Part shown: one piece after another, positions 6,972 to 15,005 of the stretch
How positions within the stretch are numbered: position 1 is the stretch's first letter
How the letters are laid out: each line of letters opens with the position of its first letter
Origin: Massilia aurea
Lineage (GTDB): Bacteria; Pseudomonadota; Gammaproteobacteria; Burkholderiales; Burkholderiaceae_D
DNA: 64,000 nt
Direction: 5' to 3'
Assembly: GCF_014200505.1 (NCBI RefSeq)
Contig: NZ_JACHBX010000001.1
Location: forward strand, 1,054,001 to 1,118,000
Program-made: the position numbers and the translations under genes
Notes under the pieces: model-generated
What the model was told of the DNA's origin: nothing
What the model saw: only the letters and a program-made list of their open reading frames with translations
The model's database searches: none

Positions 6972-9128
6972 GTGACGAATCTGCCAACGCACTACACCGT
7001 GTCTCTGTTGATCGCTGCAAGCCTGCCGATATCGGCAACTGCCCAGACTGAACCTGGCATGTCGCAAGTGGATATCCGGGGCAGCGCTGCCGGCTACGAC
7101 GCGCGTCGCGACGATACCGCCACCCGCATCGTCATCAAGCGCGACGAACTCACGCGCTACGGTGATCGCTCGATCCTGGATGCGCTGCGGCGCGTACCCG
7201 GTGTGACGATCGACGGCAGCAGTGGCCAGGGCGGAACGATCCAGCTGCGTGGCCTGGGCGCCGGCTATACGCAGGTACTGATTAACGGCGAACGGGCGCC
7301 CGGCAACTTCAGCTTCGACACACTGTCGCCCGAGGTGGTCGAGCGCATCGAAGTACTGCGCGCCGCGACTGCAGACCTGTCGACGCAGGCGGTGGCCGGC
7401 ACGGTTAACATCGTCCTGCGCCACGTGGCCAAGACGCGGGAGCGCGAACTCAAGCTGGGCATGCTCGGTTCGGATGTGTTCAGTGGGCCGAACGCGTCCC
7501 TGCAACTGAGCGACCGGCGCGAGGGCTTCGCCTGGTCGCTGGCCGGCGATGGCGTGAGCGAACGGCTCGATCGCGTCAATGGGATGGTGCTGGAGAACAC
7601 GGGAACCGACGGCGCCCTCGACTTGCTGCGCACGACGGCGACCGATGAACGTGGCCGCATGCGACGCCTGAACCTGACGCCGCGCCTGGAGTGGACACTG
7701 GCTGGCGGCGACAAGATCACGTCCGAAACGTTTGTGAACGTGACCCGGTTTCGCAACCGTGGCCATGCCCTTGTCACCACGCTGATCGGCGGCCCGCCAC
7801 CTGCGCCCGACCTGGTCTCGCATTACCGCGCCGATGACGAAACCGCGCGCACCGACCTGCGCTGGAGCAGGGGCTTCCCGTCCGGCGCCAGCATCGAAGC
7901 CAAGCTTGGCCTGACGGGTGAGCGCAGCGAGAATGTGAGTTTGCGCGATGGGCGCGACGCGGCCGGCAATCCCGAGACCGATGGCCGTATCGACGGTGCG
8001 CGGCGTGACCGCGGCATCAATTCGACCGGCAAGGCGATGCGCAAGCTCGGCAGCGGTCACGCCTTTGCCACTGGCTGGGACGGCAGCGTCACGTGGCGCG
8101 ACGAGACGCGCATCGAACAGGATCGCGTGCGCACGTTTCCGTCCGGGCTGGCGCTGGACGAAACGTTCGAGGCGCGCGTGACCCGGTTGGTCATGTATGC
8201 CCAGGACGAGTGGGACATCACGCCGCACTGGTCGATGTACCTGGGCCTGCGCTGGGAGGGCATCCGCACGCGCGCTTCCGGCAATTCGTTTGCCTCGACC
8301 CGCTCCGGTTCCGGGGTCTGGAGCCCGGTCATGCAGACCTTGTGGAAGATCCCGGGCCGCAAGGGCGACCAGGTACGCTTTGCACTCACGCGCACCTACA
8401 AGGAGCCGGACTTGTGGAACCTGCTGCCGCGGCGCCAGGCGTTCGAAAACAACAGCGCCACCGAGGCCGACTTCCAGGGCAATCCGAACCTCAAGCCCGA
8501 ACTGGCGTGGGGCGTCGACGCCGCTTACGAGCATTACTGGGCCGAGAACGCGATGGTGTCGCTCGCCACCTCGCTGCGCCGCATTGACGACTACACGAGC
8601 AACCGCATCTATTTTGACGGATACCGCTGGATCTTCACACCGGTGAACGACGGCCGCGCCGAGACCCGCACAGTGGAACTGGAAACGAAGTTTCCGCTCA
8701 AGTCCCTGTTTGCGGATGCGCCGGAGATCGACGTGCGGGCGGGCGTGGCGCGCCACTGGTCGCGCGTCAAATCCGTGCCCGGCCCCGATAACCGTCTCGA
8801 ACGGCAAACGCCACTGTCGGCCAACCTGGGGATCGATTACCGAAGGGGCGCGCTGACACTGGGCAGCAGCGTGGCGCACAAGCGCAATGGCATGGTGCGC
8901 GTCACGGCCAATCGCGGTTACTACACCGCGCCGCGCACTGACCTGGATGCGTACGCCGCCTGGCGCATCGATGCGAAGCGCCTCCTGCGGCTGTCGCTGG
9001 CCAATCTGCTGCGCGAAAACGAAGGCTTCGAACCGTCGTACGCCGACCCGGTGACGGGCCTGGAAAAACGTCGTTTCTACTTCACCGGCCCGCTGCGCGC
9101 CACGCTCACGTATCAGCTGGCGTTTTGA
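6972..9128 (+). CDS. TonB-dependent outer-membrane receptor
   Basis: A 718-residue outer-membrane receptor starting with GTG. Residues 1-24 form a signal peptide ending in ATAQ. The plug domain follows (about 35-140: RYGDRSILDALRRVPGVTIDG, QIRGLG-like QLRGLGAGYTQVLINGERA, ERIEVLRA), then a 22-stranded barrel to the terminal Phe (LTYQLAF), the usual barrel C-terminus. It carries out TonB-driven uptake of a substrate that cannot be inferred: no siderophore, cobalamin or sugar genes are adjacent. The final 23 bases overlap the convergent MFS gene. It is slightly short for the family but complete. Confidence 0.93.
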   Translation: MTNLPTHYTVSLLIAASLPISATAQTEPGMSQVDIRGSAAGYDARRDDTATRIVIKRDELTRYGDRSILDALRRVPGVTIDGSSGQGGTIQLRGLGAGYTQVLINGERAPGNFSFDTLSPEVVERIEVLRAATADLSTQAVAGTVNIVLRHVAKTRERELKLGMLGSDVFSGPNASLQLSDRREGFAWSLAGDGVSERLDRVNGMVLENTGTDGALDLLRTTATDERGRMRRLNLTPRLEWTLAGGDKITSETFVNVTRFRNRGHALVTTLIGGPPPAPDLVSHYRADDETARTDLRWSRGFPSGASIEAKLGLTGERSENVSLRDGRDAAGNPETDGRIDGARRDRGINSTGKAMRKLGSGHAFATGWDGSVTWRDETRIEQDRVRTFPSGLALDETFEARVTRLVMYAQDEWDITPHWSMYLGLRWEGIRTRASGNSFASTRSGSGVWSPVMQTLWKIPGRKGDQVRFALTRTYKEPDLWNLLPRRQAFENNSATEADFQGNPNLKPELAWGVDAAYEHYWAENAMVSLATSLRRIDDYTSNRIYFDGYRWIFTPVNDGRAETRTVELETKFPLKSLFADAPEIDVRAGVARHWSRVKSVPGPDNRLERQTPLSANLGIDYRRGALTLGSSVAHKRNGMVRVTANRGYYTAPRTDLDAYAAWRIDAKRLLRLSLANLLRENEGFEPSYADPVTGLEKRRFYFTGPLRATLTYQLAF

Positions 9129-10353
9129 CGTGGTGGCCCTTGAAGTAGCGCCAGGCCACGATCAGTGCCAGCAATTGCATGAAGGCGCACAGGTAGAAGC
9201 TGCTGCCGACGCGCCAGTCCGATTGCGGCAAGTGGCTGACGGCGCTGAGGATGCCGGTGCCCAGCAGCGGGGTGATGATGACGGCGAGGCTGCCGATCGC
9301 TTGCAGGGAGCCCATCAGCTCGCCCTGTTGCTCGGGCGGTGAGGATTTCGAGACGAGCCCCTGCAGCGCCGGGCCGGCGGCGTAGGCGAGCACATTGCAC
9401 ATGATGAAGACGTACATCATCCAGCCTTCGGTGGCCAGGCCGTAAGCGGCATACGCCATGGCGCCGGAGCCCAGGCCCAGGAGGGCCAGGCGCGGTTCGC
9501 CATAGCGCCGGATCAGGACGCCCAGCAGCCCGGCCTGCACGATGACCGACGTCAGGCCCACGCAAAAGAGGGCGATGCCGTTGTCGCGCGGCGTCCAGTC
9601 GAAGCGGAAGGTGGTGTACAGCACCCAGGTCGATTGCAGCATCATCTGGGCGAAGGTGGCCAGGAACACGGCGACGACGAGACCGCGGATGTCCTGGCGC
9701 CGCACGAGGCGCATCAGCGCCGTGAACGGGTTCAGGCGCGCCCATGCGAATGGCGGGCGCGCGCCCGGCGCCAGCGACTCGGGCACGAAGAAGTAGCCGT
9801 ACACGAGGTTCGCGCCAGAGAGCGCAGCGGCGACGTAGAACGGCAGGTGCAGGTTGGTTTCGCCAAGCACGCCGCCGAGCATAGGGCCGCAGATGAAGCC
9901 CAGGCCGAAGGCGGCGCCGATCTTGCCGAAGCTCTTGGCGCGGTTTTCGCGGGTCGAGATGTCGGATGCGTAGGCTGACGCCACCGACATGCTGGCCGAC
10001 GACATGCCGCCGATCACGCGTCCGAGAAATAGCCAGGCCAGGCTGGGCGCCCAGGCCGTGACGAGGAAATTCAGGCACATGCCGCCCATCGAATACAGCA
10101 GCACGGGGCGCCGGCCGACACGGTCGCTCAGCGCGCCCAGCGCCGGCATGAACAGGAATTGCAGCAGGCCGAACACGGTGGCCAGCACGCCATACCAGAG
10201 CGCGCGCATGTCGGGTCCTTCGACAAACTGCCCGACCAGCAGCGGCAGCACAGGCACGATCAGGCCAATGCCGAGCATGTCGATGAACACGCAGACCAGC
10301 ACGAAATTGAGGTTGCCGCTGGACGCTTGCGGCACGGTGGTCGTACTGGTCAT
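9106..10353 (-). CDS. TCR/Tet-family MFS efflux transporter
   Basis: A 415-residue inner-membrane drug:proton antiporter of the 12-helix major facilitator superfamily. The first helix (NLNFVLVCVFIDMLGIGLIVPVLP) and the GALSDRVGRRPVLL loop-2-3 motif are typical of the Tet(A)/TCR branch. A GTG at 10359 also opens the frame, but the ATG at 10353 has GAGG five bases ahead and is preferred. The gene converges on and overlaps the receptor gene by 23 bases, so the two transcripts are antisense at their ends. No tetR-type repressor is adjacent. The substrate is unknown; this subfamily is often annotated as tetracycline efflux, but that should not be assumed. Confidence 0.92.
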   Translation of the reverse strand: MTSTTTVPQASSGNLNFVLVCVFIDMLGIGLIVPVLPLLVGQFVEGPDMRALWYGVLATVFGLLQFLFMPALGALSDRVGRRPVLLYSMGGMCLNFLVTAWAPSLAWLFLGRVIGGMSSASMSVASAYASDISTRENRAKSFGKIGAAFGLGFICGPMLGGVLGETNLHLPFYVAAALSGANLVYGYFFVPESLAPGARPPFAWARLNPFTALMRLVRRQDIRGLVVAVFLATFAQMMLQSTWVLYTTFRFDWTPRDNGIALFCVGLTSVIVQAGLLGVLIRRYGEPRLALLGLGSGAMAYAAYGLATEGWMMYVFIMCNVLAYAAGPALQGLVSKSSPPEQQGELMGSLQAIGSLAVIITPLLGTGILSAVSHLPQSDWRVGSSFYLCAFMQLLALIVAWRYFKGHHVKTPADT

Positions 10354-10431
10354 GGACACCTCGGCGGTTGGCGGTCGCCTATCTTAGCATTGCGGCAACG
10401 CCTGCATGCCCATAACAACCGATAGCAACCG

Positions 10432-11091
10432 TCAGGCGCCGCTCCACTCGGCGGCGAACTGCGCGCGGAACGTCATCAGCTGTTCAAGGCGTTCGCGGCC
10501 CACGGCGCGCGCGGCCTCCGTCTGCATCATGTCCGGCAGCTTGTCGAGCTTGACGACGATGTGGTCGAGCGCGTAGCGGCGATCGTCGTGCGCGCGCTCG
10601 TCGCCCAGCGGATCGGTCGGATGCGCCAGGCCGCTTTCCATGCGCCCCGCGATGTAGAACATGCGCGCCAGTCCCACCAGGCCCAGACCGTCGAGACGGT
10701 CGGCGTCCTGCACGATTTTTGCCTCGATCGTGGTGGCAGGAATCGCCGCCGAAAAGCTGTGCGCTTCGATGGCATGGGCGACCGCGTCGAGCTTCTCGGG
10801 CGGGAAGCCCAGCGGCGCGAGCAATTCGCGCGCCAGTTCGGCCGAGCGGCGCGATGCCTGGTTGCGCGCGGGGTCGTTCTTGGGCAAATTCACCAGGTCG
10901 TGCAGGTAGCTGGCCGCCAGTACCACCAGGCGGTCGGCTTCCGGGTGGTGCGCGAGCAGGGCCTGGGCGTTGCGCCAGACGCGGTCGAGGTGGGCGCCAT
11001 CGTGGGCGCCGTCGGTGCCGGCATCCTGCGCGGCCAGGGCGACGAGCTGCGTGCGCCAGGCGGCGAAATCGGTCGGAGTACGTTCTAGCAT
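10432..11091 (-). CDS. HD-domain phosphohydrolase
   Basis: A 219-residue soluble protein of the YedJ-like HD hydrolase type. The metal-binding residues are visible in HLDRVWRNA (first His), SYLHDLVNLP (the His-Asp pair) and further acidic residues in the DADRLDGLG segment typical of this group. Family members hydrolyse phosphoesters of nucleotides or similar molecules; the substrate here is unknown. Its start overlaps the end of the RNase HI-like gene by seven bases, which suggests translational coupling and one transcript. Confidence 0.88.
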   Translation of the reverse strand: MLERTPTDFAAWRTQLVALAAQDAGTDGAHDGAHLDRVWRNAQALLAHHPEADRLVVLAASYLHDLVNLPKNDPARNQASRRSAELARELLAPLGFPPEKLDAVAHAIEAHSFSAAIPATTIEAKIVQDADRLDGLGLVGLARMFYIAGRMESGLAHPTDPLGDERAHDDRRYALDHIVVKLDKLPDMMQTEAARAVGRERLEQLMTFRAQFAAEWSGA

Positions 11092-11753
11092 GTTGATGTT
11101 TCCGGTAAAAGAGGCGGCACGGCGCGCTGCGAGAGCGCATCGGCTTCTAAATTCTTGTGACGCGGGATCCAGCGCAGCTGCGCCTGCGGCAGGCGCGAGA
11201 GCAGGGCGCAGGCGCGGTCGCGGTACTCACGCAGGCTGGGCGCACTTGCGCTGGCGGGGCCATTCACGTCGTCGATCACGACCTGGCTGTCGCCAACCAC
11301 CAGCACATCGTGTGCGCCGTGCGTCACGGCGGCATCCAGCACGGCGATCAGCGCCAGATATTCCGCTTCGCTGCTGTTGCCGTAGCCGGCGTCGTGCGAG
11401 ATGGCGACGCGCACGCCGCCGGGGCCTTCGAGCACGGCGCCAATGCCGCAGCGGCCGGGATTCGGACGCGCCGAGCCGTCGAACCAGGCGCGCCACGCCG
11501 TCTTGCCGGCCCCCGCGCCCCGCGTGCGCGCCGCGCTGGCCAGCGCTGCGCGCCTTGCCGACTGCTGCGCCGCGTGCAGGCGCAACGCTTCGCGTTCGGC
11601 CAGCAGGTGCGCCAGGCCAGCCAGGCCGGCGCTGTGCGTGAGCGTGCGGGTGAGGGCCTCAAGTTCGCTCAGGCCGGCACGCGCCATCAGGCGCTCGCTG
11701 GCCGCCAGTTCGGTCTTGAATGCGGCGGCGCGCAAAAGGCTCAGGTCGTTCAT
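11085..11753 (-). CDS. RNase HI-like (reverse-transcriptase-like) protein with N-terminal helical extension
   Basis: A 222-residue protein. Residues about 85-215 form an RNase HI fold with the full acidic set: D92 (WFDGSARPNPG), E131 (SSEAEYLAL), D155 (VVGDSQ) and D205 (LEADALSQRA). The ARPNPG form places it with the RNase HI/reverse-transcriptase-like proteins that degrade RNA in RNA-DNA hybrids. The N-terminal 80 residues are helical and Ala/Arg-rich and are not part of the catalytic domain. The ATG at 11753 is chosen because the frame upstream of it lies antisense to the S9 peptidase. It is followed by the HD hydrolase with a seven-base overlap. Confidence 0.88.
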   Translation of the reverse strand: MNDLSLLRAAAFKTELAASERLMARAGLSELEALTRTLTHSAGLAGLAHLLAEREALRLHAAQQSARRAALASAARTRGAGAGKTAWRAWFDGSARPNPGRCGIGAVLEGPGGVRVAISHDAGYGNSSEAEYLALIAVLDAAVTHGAHDVLVVGDSQVVIDDVNGPASASAPSLREYRDRACALLSRLPQAQLRWIPRHKNLEADALSQRAVPPLLPETSTC

Positions 11754-11840
11754 GGCGAGAGCATAACCGATCTTGATTCGTTGACAGAAGTTAAGACTTT
11801 TGAAACACTGGATCGATGCTGTCCAACCTGAGGAGAAGCG

Positions 11841-13775
11841 ATGCGTCCGTCCCGTCATGCAGTCCAATTGTCCCTGTTCGCCGTGTTGGTCGGCGCCGTG
11901 TCGATGCCGTTGCAGGTCAGCGCACAGGTTGCGGCGAAAGCACCGCTGAAACAGGGCAAGCAGGTCAAACGCTACACGATCGAGCAGTTCATGGCGACGA
12001 CCTCCGTGACCGGCGCCTCGTTCAGCAAGGACGAGCGGCAGATCCTGTTCAGCAGTAACGCATCCGGCATCTTCAATGCATACACGCTGCCGGTGGGCGG
12101 CGGCACGCCGCGCGCGCTGACCACGTCCACCGGTGATTCGACCTACGCGGTGGGCTACTTCTACAACGACGACCGCATCCTGTTTACGCGCGACACCGGG
12201 GGCGACGAGCAGAATCACCTGTACGTGCTCGAACCGGGCGGCAAGGAGCGTGACCTGACGCCCGGCAAACTGAAGGCCTCGTTCGCCGGCTGGAAGCCCG
12301 ACGGCAGCGGCTTCTACGTCGCCACCAACGAGCGCGATCCGAAATTCTTCGACATCTATCTGTACGACGCGGGCAGCTACGACCGCACGATGGTGTACCA
12401 GAACGACAGCGGGATGAACGTCTCGGACATCAGCCGCGATGGCAACTGGCTCGCGTTCGACAAGTCCAGCACCACGTCCGACAGCGACGTCTACGTGTAC
12501 CACCTGCCCACGCGCACGATGAAGCACATCACGCCGCACACGGCGCCGGCCAGCCACTCGGCGGCTACGTTCGATCCGCAATCCAAACGCCTGCTGTTCA
12601 CCACCAATGCCGGCGGCGAGTTCACGCGCATCGCCGCATACGATCTGGCCAGTGGCGCGACGAGCGATGTCGAGAAGGCCGACTGGGACCTGCTCGACAC
12701 GAGCTATTCGCGCAATGGCGCGAACCGGGTCAGCATCGTCAACCGCGATGGCAGCATTGACGTGCGCGTGTTCGACGCTGCCGGCAAGCCGGTCACGCTG
12801 CCAAAACTGCCGGGCGGCGAAATGCGCCAGGTGACGTTTTCGGCCAGTGGCCGCCTGATGGCGTTCTATCTGAATGGCGACCGCTCGCCGAACAACCTGT
12901 ACGTGCACGATTTTGGCAGCAAGAAGACCACGCAGCTCACGCGCAGCCTGAACCCGGCCATCGATCCGAACGACCTGGTGGAAGCCGAAGTCGTGCGCTT
13001 CAAGTCGTTCGACGGCACGGTGATCCCGTCGATCTATTACAAGCCGAAAGGCGCAGCGCCAAATGCCAAGGTGCCGGCGGTGGTGTACGTGCACGGTGGG
13101 CCGGGCGGGCAGACAATGCGTGGCTACAGCGCGCAGATCCAGTACCTCGTCAATCACGGCTATGCGGTCCTGGGCATCAACAACCGGGGAAGCTCGGGCT
13201 ATGGCAAGACGTTCTTCCGCGCGGACGATCGCAAGCACGGCATGGAGCCGCTGTGGGATTGCATCGAAGCGAAAACCTGGCTGGCCAGCCAGTCGTACAT
13301 CGATCCCGAGCGCATCGGCATCATGGGCGGCAGCTACGGCGGCTACATGACGCTGGCGGCGCTGGCGTTCCGGCCGGAGGCATTCAAGGTCGGCATCGAC
13401 ATCTTTGGCGTGAGTAACTGGGTGCGCACGCTCGAGAGCATTCCGCCGTATTGGGAAGCGCAGCGCAAGGCGCTGTATGACGAAATTGGCGATCCGGTCA
13501 AGGACAAGGAATTTCTGGTCGAGACGTCGCCGCTGTTCCACGCGCACCGCATCATCAAGCCGCTGATGGTGATCCAGGGCGCGAACGACGCGCGTGTGAT
13601 CCGGCCCGAGAGCGACGAGATCGTGGAAGCGGTCCGCAAGAACAAGGTCGACGTCGAGTACGTCGTGTTCGACGACGAAGGCCATGGTTTCTCGAAGAAG
13701 AAAAACCAGACCGAGGCCAGCGCGAAGATCCTGGCGTTTCTGGACAAGCACCTGAAACGCCAGGCCGTGAATTAA
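11841..13775 (+). CDS. Secreted S9-family (prolyl oligopeptidase-type) peptidase
   Basis: A 644-residue serine peptidase with a signal peptide (cut near VSAQ, about residue 33). The middle is a WD40-like beta propeller (about 45-380) and the C-terminal third is an alpha/beta hydrolase. The catalytic triad is visible: S498 in GGSYGGYMT, Asp in GANDARVI and His in DEGHGF. It probably trims oligopeptides in the periplasm, like dipeptidyl/acylaminoacyl peptidases. A perfect TTGACA (11781-11786) lies upstream, but the expected -10 position is weak. It converges on the WXXGXW gene with nine bases between. Confidence 0.92.
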   Translation: MRPSRHAVQLSLFAVLVGAVSMPLQVSAQVAAKAPLKQGKQVKRYTIEQFMATTSVTGASFSKDERQILFSSNASGIFNAYTLPVGGGTPRALTTSTGDSTYAVGYFYNDDRILFTRDTGGDEQNHLYVLEPGGKERDLTPGKLKASFAGWKPDGSGFYVATNERDPKFFDIYLYDAGSYDRTMVYQNDSGMNVSDISRDGNWLAFDKSSTTSDSDVYVYHLPTRTMKHITPHTAPASHSAATFDPQSKRLLFTTNAGGEFTRIAAYDLASGATSDVEKADWDLLDTSYSRNGANRVSIVNRDGSIDVRVFDAAGKPVTLPKLPGGEMRQVTFSASGRLMAFYLNGDRSPNNLYVHDFGSKKTTQLTRSLNPAIDPNDLVEAEVVRFKSFDGTVIPSIYYKPKGAAPNAKVPAVVYVHGGPGGQTMRGYSAQIQYLVNHGYAVLGINNRGSSGYGKTFFRADDRKHGMEPLWDCIEAKTWLASQSYIDPERIGIMGGSYGGYMTLAALAFRPEAFKVGIDIFGVSNWVRTLESIPPYWEAQRKALYDEIGDPVKDKEFLVETSPLFHAHRIIKPLMVIQGANDARVIRPESDEIVEAVRKNKVDVEYVVFDDEGHGFSKKKNQTEASAKILAFLDKHLKRQAVN

Positions 13776-13784
13776 CAGCGTGAA

Positions 13785-14369
13785 TTAACGGCGATACGGA
13801 TTGTCCGGCCGGCTGTCGTGGCGGTTACGCACGCCGTCGCCATCGCGGTCGCGGTCATGGCGGTTGCGGATGCCGTCGTTGTCGCGATCGCGGTCACGGT
13901 AGTTCGGGATGCCATCGCGGTCGAAGTCCGGTCCGCGCCCGCGGCCGTTGCCGTGATGCCGATCGCGGTCGCGGTGGTGGTCCCGGTAGCCGCGGTCGCG
14001 ATCATAGCCGTCAGGGCCGCGCACATACACCGGCTGCGGGCCGTAGTGGTGGCCCGGGCCGCGATTCCAGCGCGACGGTTCCATCACCCAGCGATTGCCG
14101 CGATGGTGCCAGCTCGGCGGCGCATACACGTAACCGGGGCGCGCCACGACGTAGTGGCCGGGTACCCAGTCATGGCGGTGACCGCGCCATTCCCAGTAGC
14201 CGGGCGCCCAGACGTGGCCGTGACGCGGACCGGGGATGCGCTCGTAGATGGGGGCGGGCGGGGCGTTGCTGATCACGACCGAGACATGCGGCTGGGCCTG
14301 TGCAGACAGCGGGATGGTGGCAGCCGCGCCAATGGCGATCAGGGCTGCAAGAATAAGGGGGGATTTCAT
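13785..14369 (-). CDS. WXXGXW-repeat exported protein with Asp/Arg-rich calcium-repeat-like tail
   Basis: A 194-residue exported protein. Residues 1-26 are a signal peptide (ends SAQAQ). Residues about 50-100 contain the aromatic WXXGXW/YXWXGXW pattern (WAPGYWEWRGHRHDWVPGHYV). The last 60 residues are repeats such as DFDRDGIPNYRDRDRDNDG and RDGDGVRNRHD, which look like thrombospondin type-3 calcium loops. The start is the ATG at 14369; the frame continues upstream but only there does the signal peptide begin. The function is unknown; WXXGXW proteins are common in betaproteobacteria and are envelope-located. The tail would be expected to bind divalent cations. Confidence 0.75.
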   Translation of the reverse strand: MKSPLILAALIAIGAAATIPLSAQAQPHVSVVISNAPPAPIYERIPGPRHGHVWAPGYWEWRGHRHDWVPGHYVVARPGYVYAPPSWHHRGNRWVMEPSRWNRGPGHHYGPQPVYVRGPDGYDRDRGYRDHHRDRDRHHGNGRGRGPDFDRDGIPNYRDRDRDNDGIRNRHDRDRDGDGVRNRHDSRPDNPYRR

Positions 14370-14462
14370 GGTCGTCTCCAGATCCGTAAGCGGATAAGCG
14401 GAATATAGCAATCCGGGATCGGTGACGCGAAGCTTGAAGCAAGTTATTACATCTGACACAGT

Positions 14463-14486
14463 TTGGTGGCGTGATTGGTGGCGTGA
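14463..14486. repeat. Two tandem copies of a 12-bp unit
   Basis: TTGGTGGCGTGA occurs twice in a row in the non-coding stretch between two divergent-from-nothing minus-strand genes (14370-14544). It may be simple slippage; no role is evident. Confidence 0.5.
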
Positions 14487-14544
14487 TCGGTCCACCTGGC
14501 CGCCGCGCGCCGCCCGTGGGCAGCGCCGCGACGACCGACCGCGG

Positions 14545-14781
14545 TCACAGCCGGCTCGCTGCGGTGACGGTGTCCAGTGCCAGCAGTTGCGACTTCTCGG
14601 CGTTGCTCAGGCGCTTGGCGGTGACGGTCACGGTGGCGACCTTGGCGCCGCTGGCGATGGCCGCGCTGCTTGCAGTGAAGGCGTTGGCATTCGCGTCCGA
14701 TACCTTGGCCAGATAGCCGACAGGAACAGCGATCAGGGCGGCGGCGATGAAGACGGCTTCCATGTGTTTGAGGACGTTCAT
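14545..14781 (-). CDS. Small exported or membrane-anchored hypothetical protein
   Basis: A 78-residue protein with an N-terminal hydrophobic helix (AVFIAAALIAVPVGYLA, about residues 9-25) that could be a signal peptide or anchor. A small Ala/Thr/Val-rich region follows, with an ATVTVTAKRLSNAEK motif typical of short Oxalobacteraceae envelope proteins. A good ribosome site (AAGGAG, seven bases from the ATG) supports the start at 14781. The family is not recognised. It is divergent from the penicillin-binding protein gene that follows, with 224 bases between the starts. Confidence 0.6.
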   Translation of the reverse strand: MNVLKHMEAVFIAAALIAVPVGYLAKVSDANANAFTASSAAIASGAKVATVTVTAKRLSNAEKSQLLALDTVTAASRL

Positions 14782-15005
14782 TTTGCTTCTCCTTGGTGGG
14801 TGAGTGGTGTGTCGATGTGTGTACTGTAGGCGTGTCCCCGCACGGCTTCCAGCGGCGTGCGACGAGTGGCAGAAAACGGGTGGTGAGCTGCATCAGGGCG
14901 GCCCTGAAGACAGGCGCGCGGCCCGATCCGCTCAGCGGTTTCACCAGCCCTCCGCTAGTCCTGCGCAAGGGCGCATGGGCGCCACGCTACCGACTGGACT
15001 CGTGC

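Noticed and set aside
6909..8879. Long minus-strand open frame inside the TonB-dependent receptor
   Set aside because: Its sequence has no domains and is rich in Arg, Ala and His, as expected from the antisense of a GC-rich gene; the plus-strand receptor is unambiguous.
11754..13751. Very long minus-strand open frame covering the S9 peptidase gene
   Set aside because: It is antisense to the peptidase and its composition is typical of a GC-rich shadow frame; only its end (11085-11753) is a real gene, RNase HI-like.
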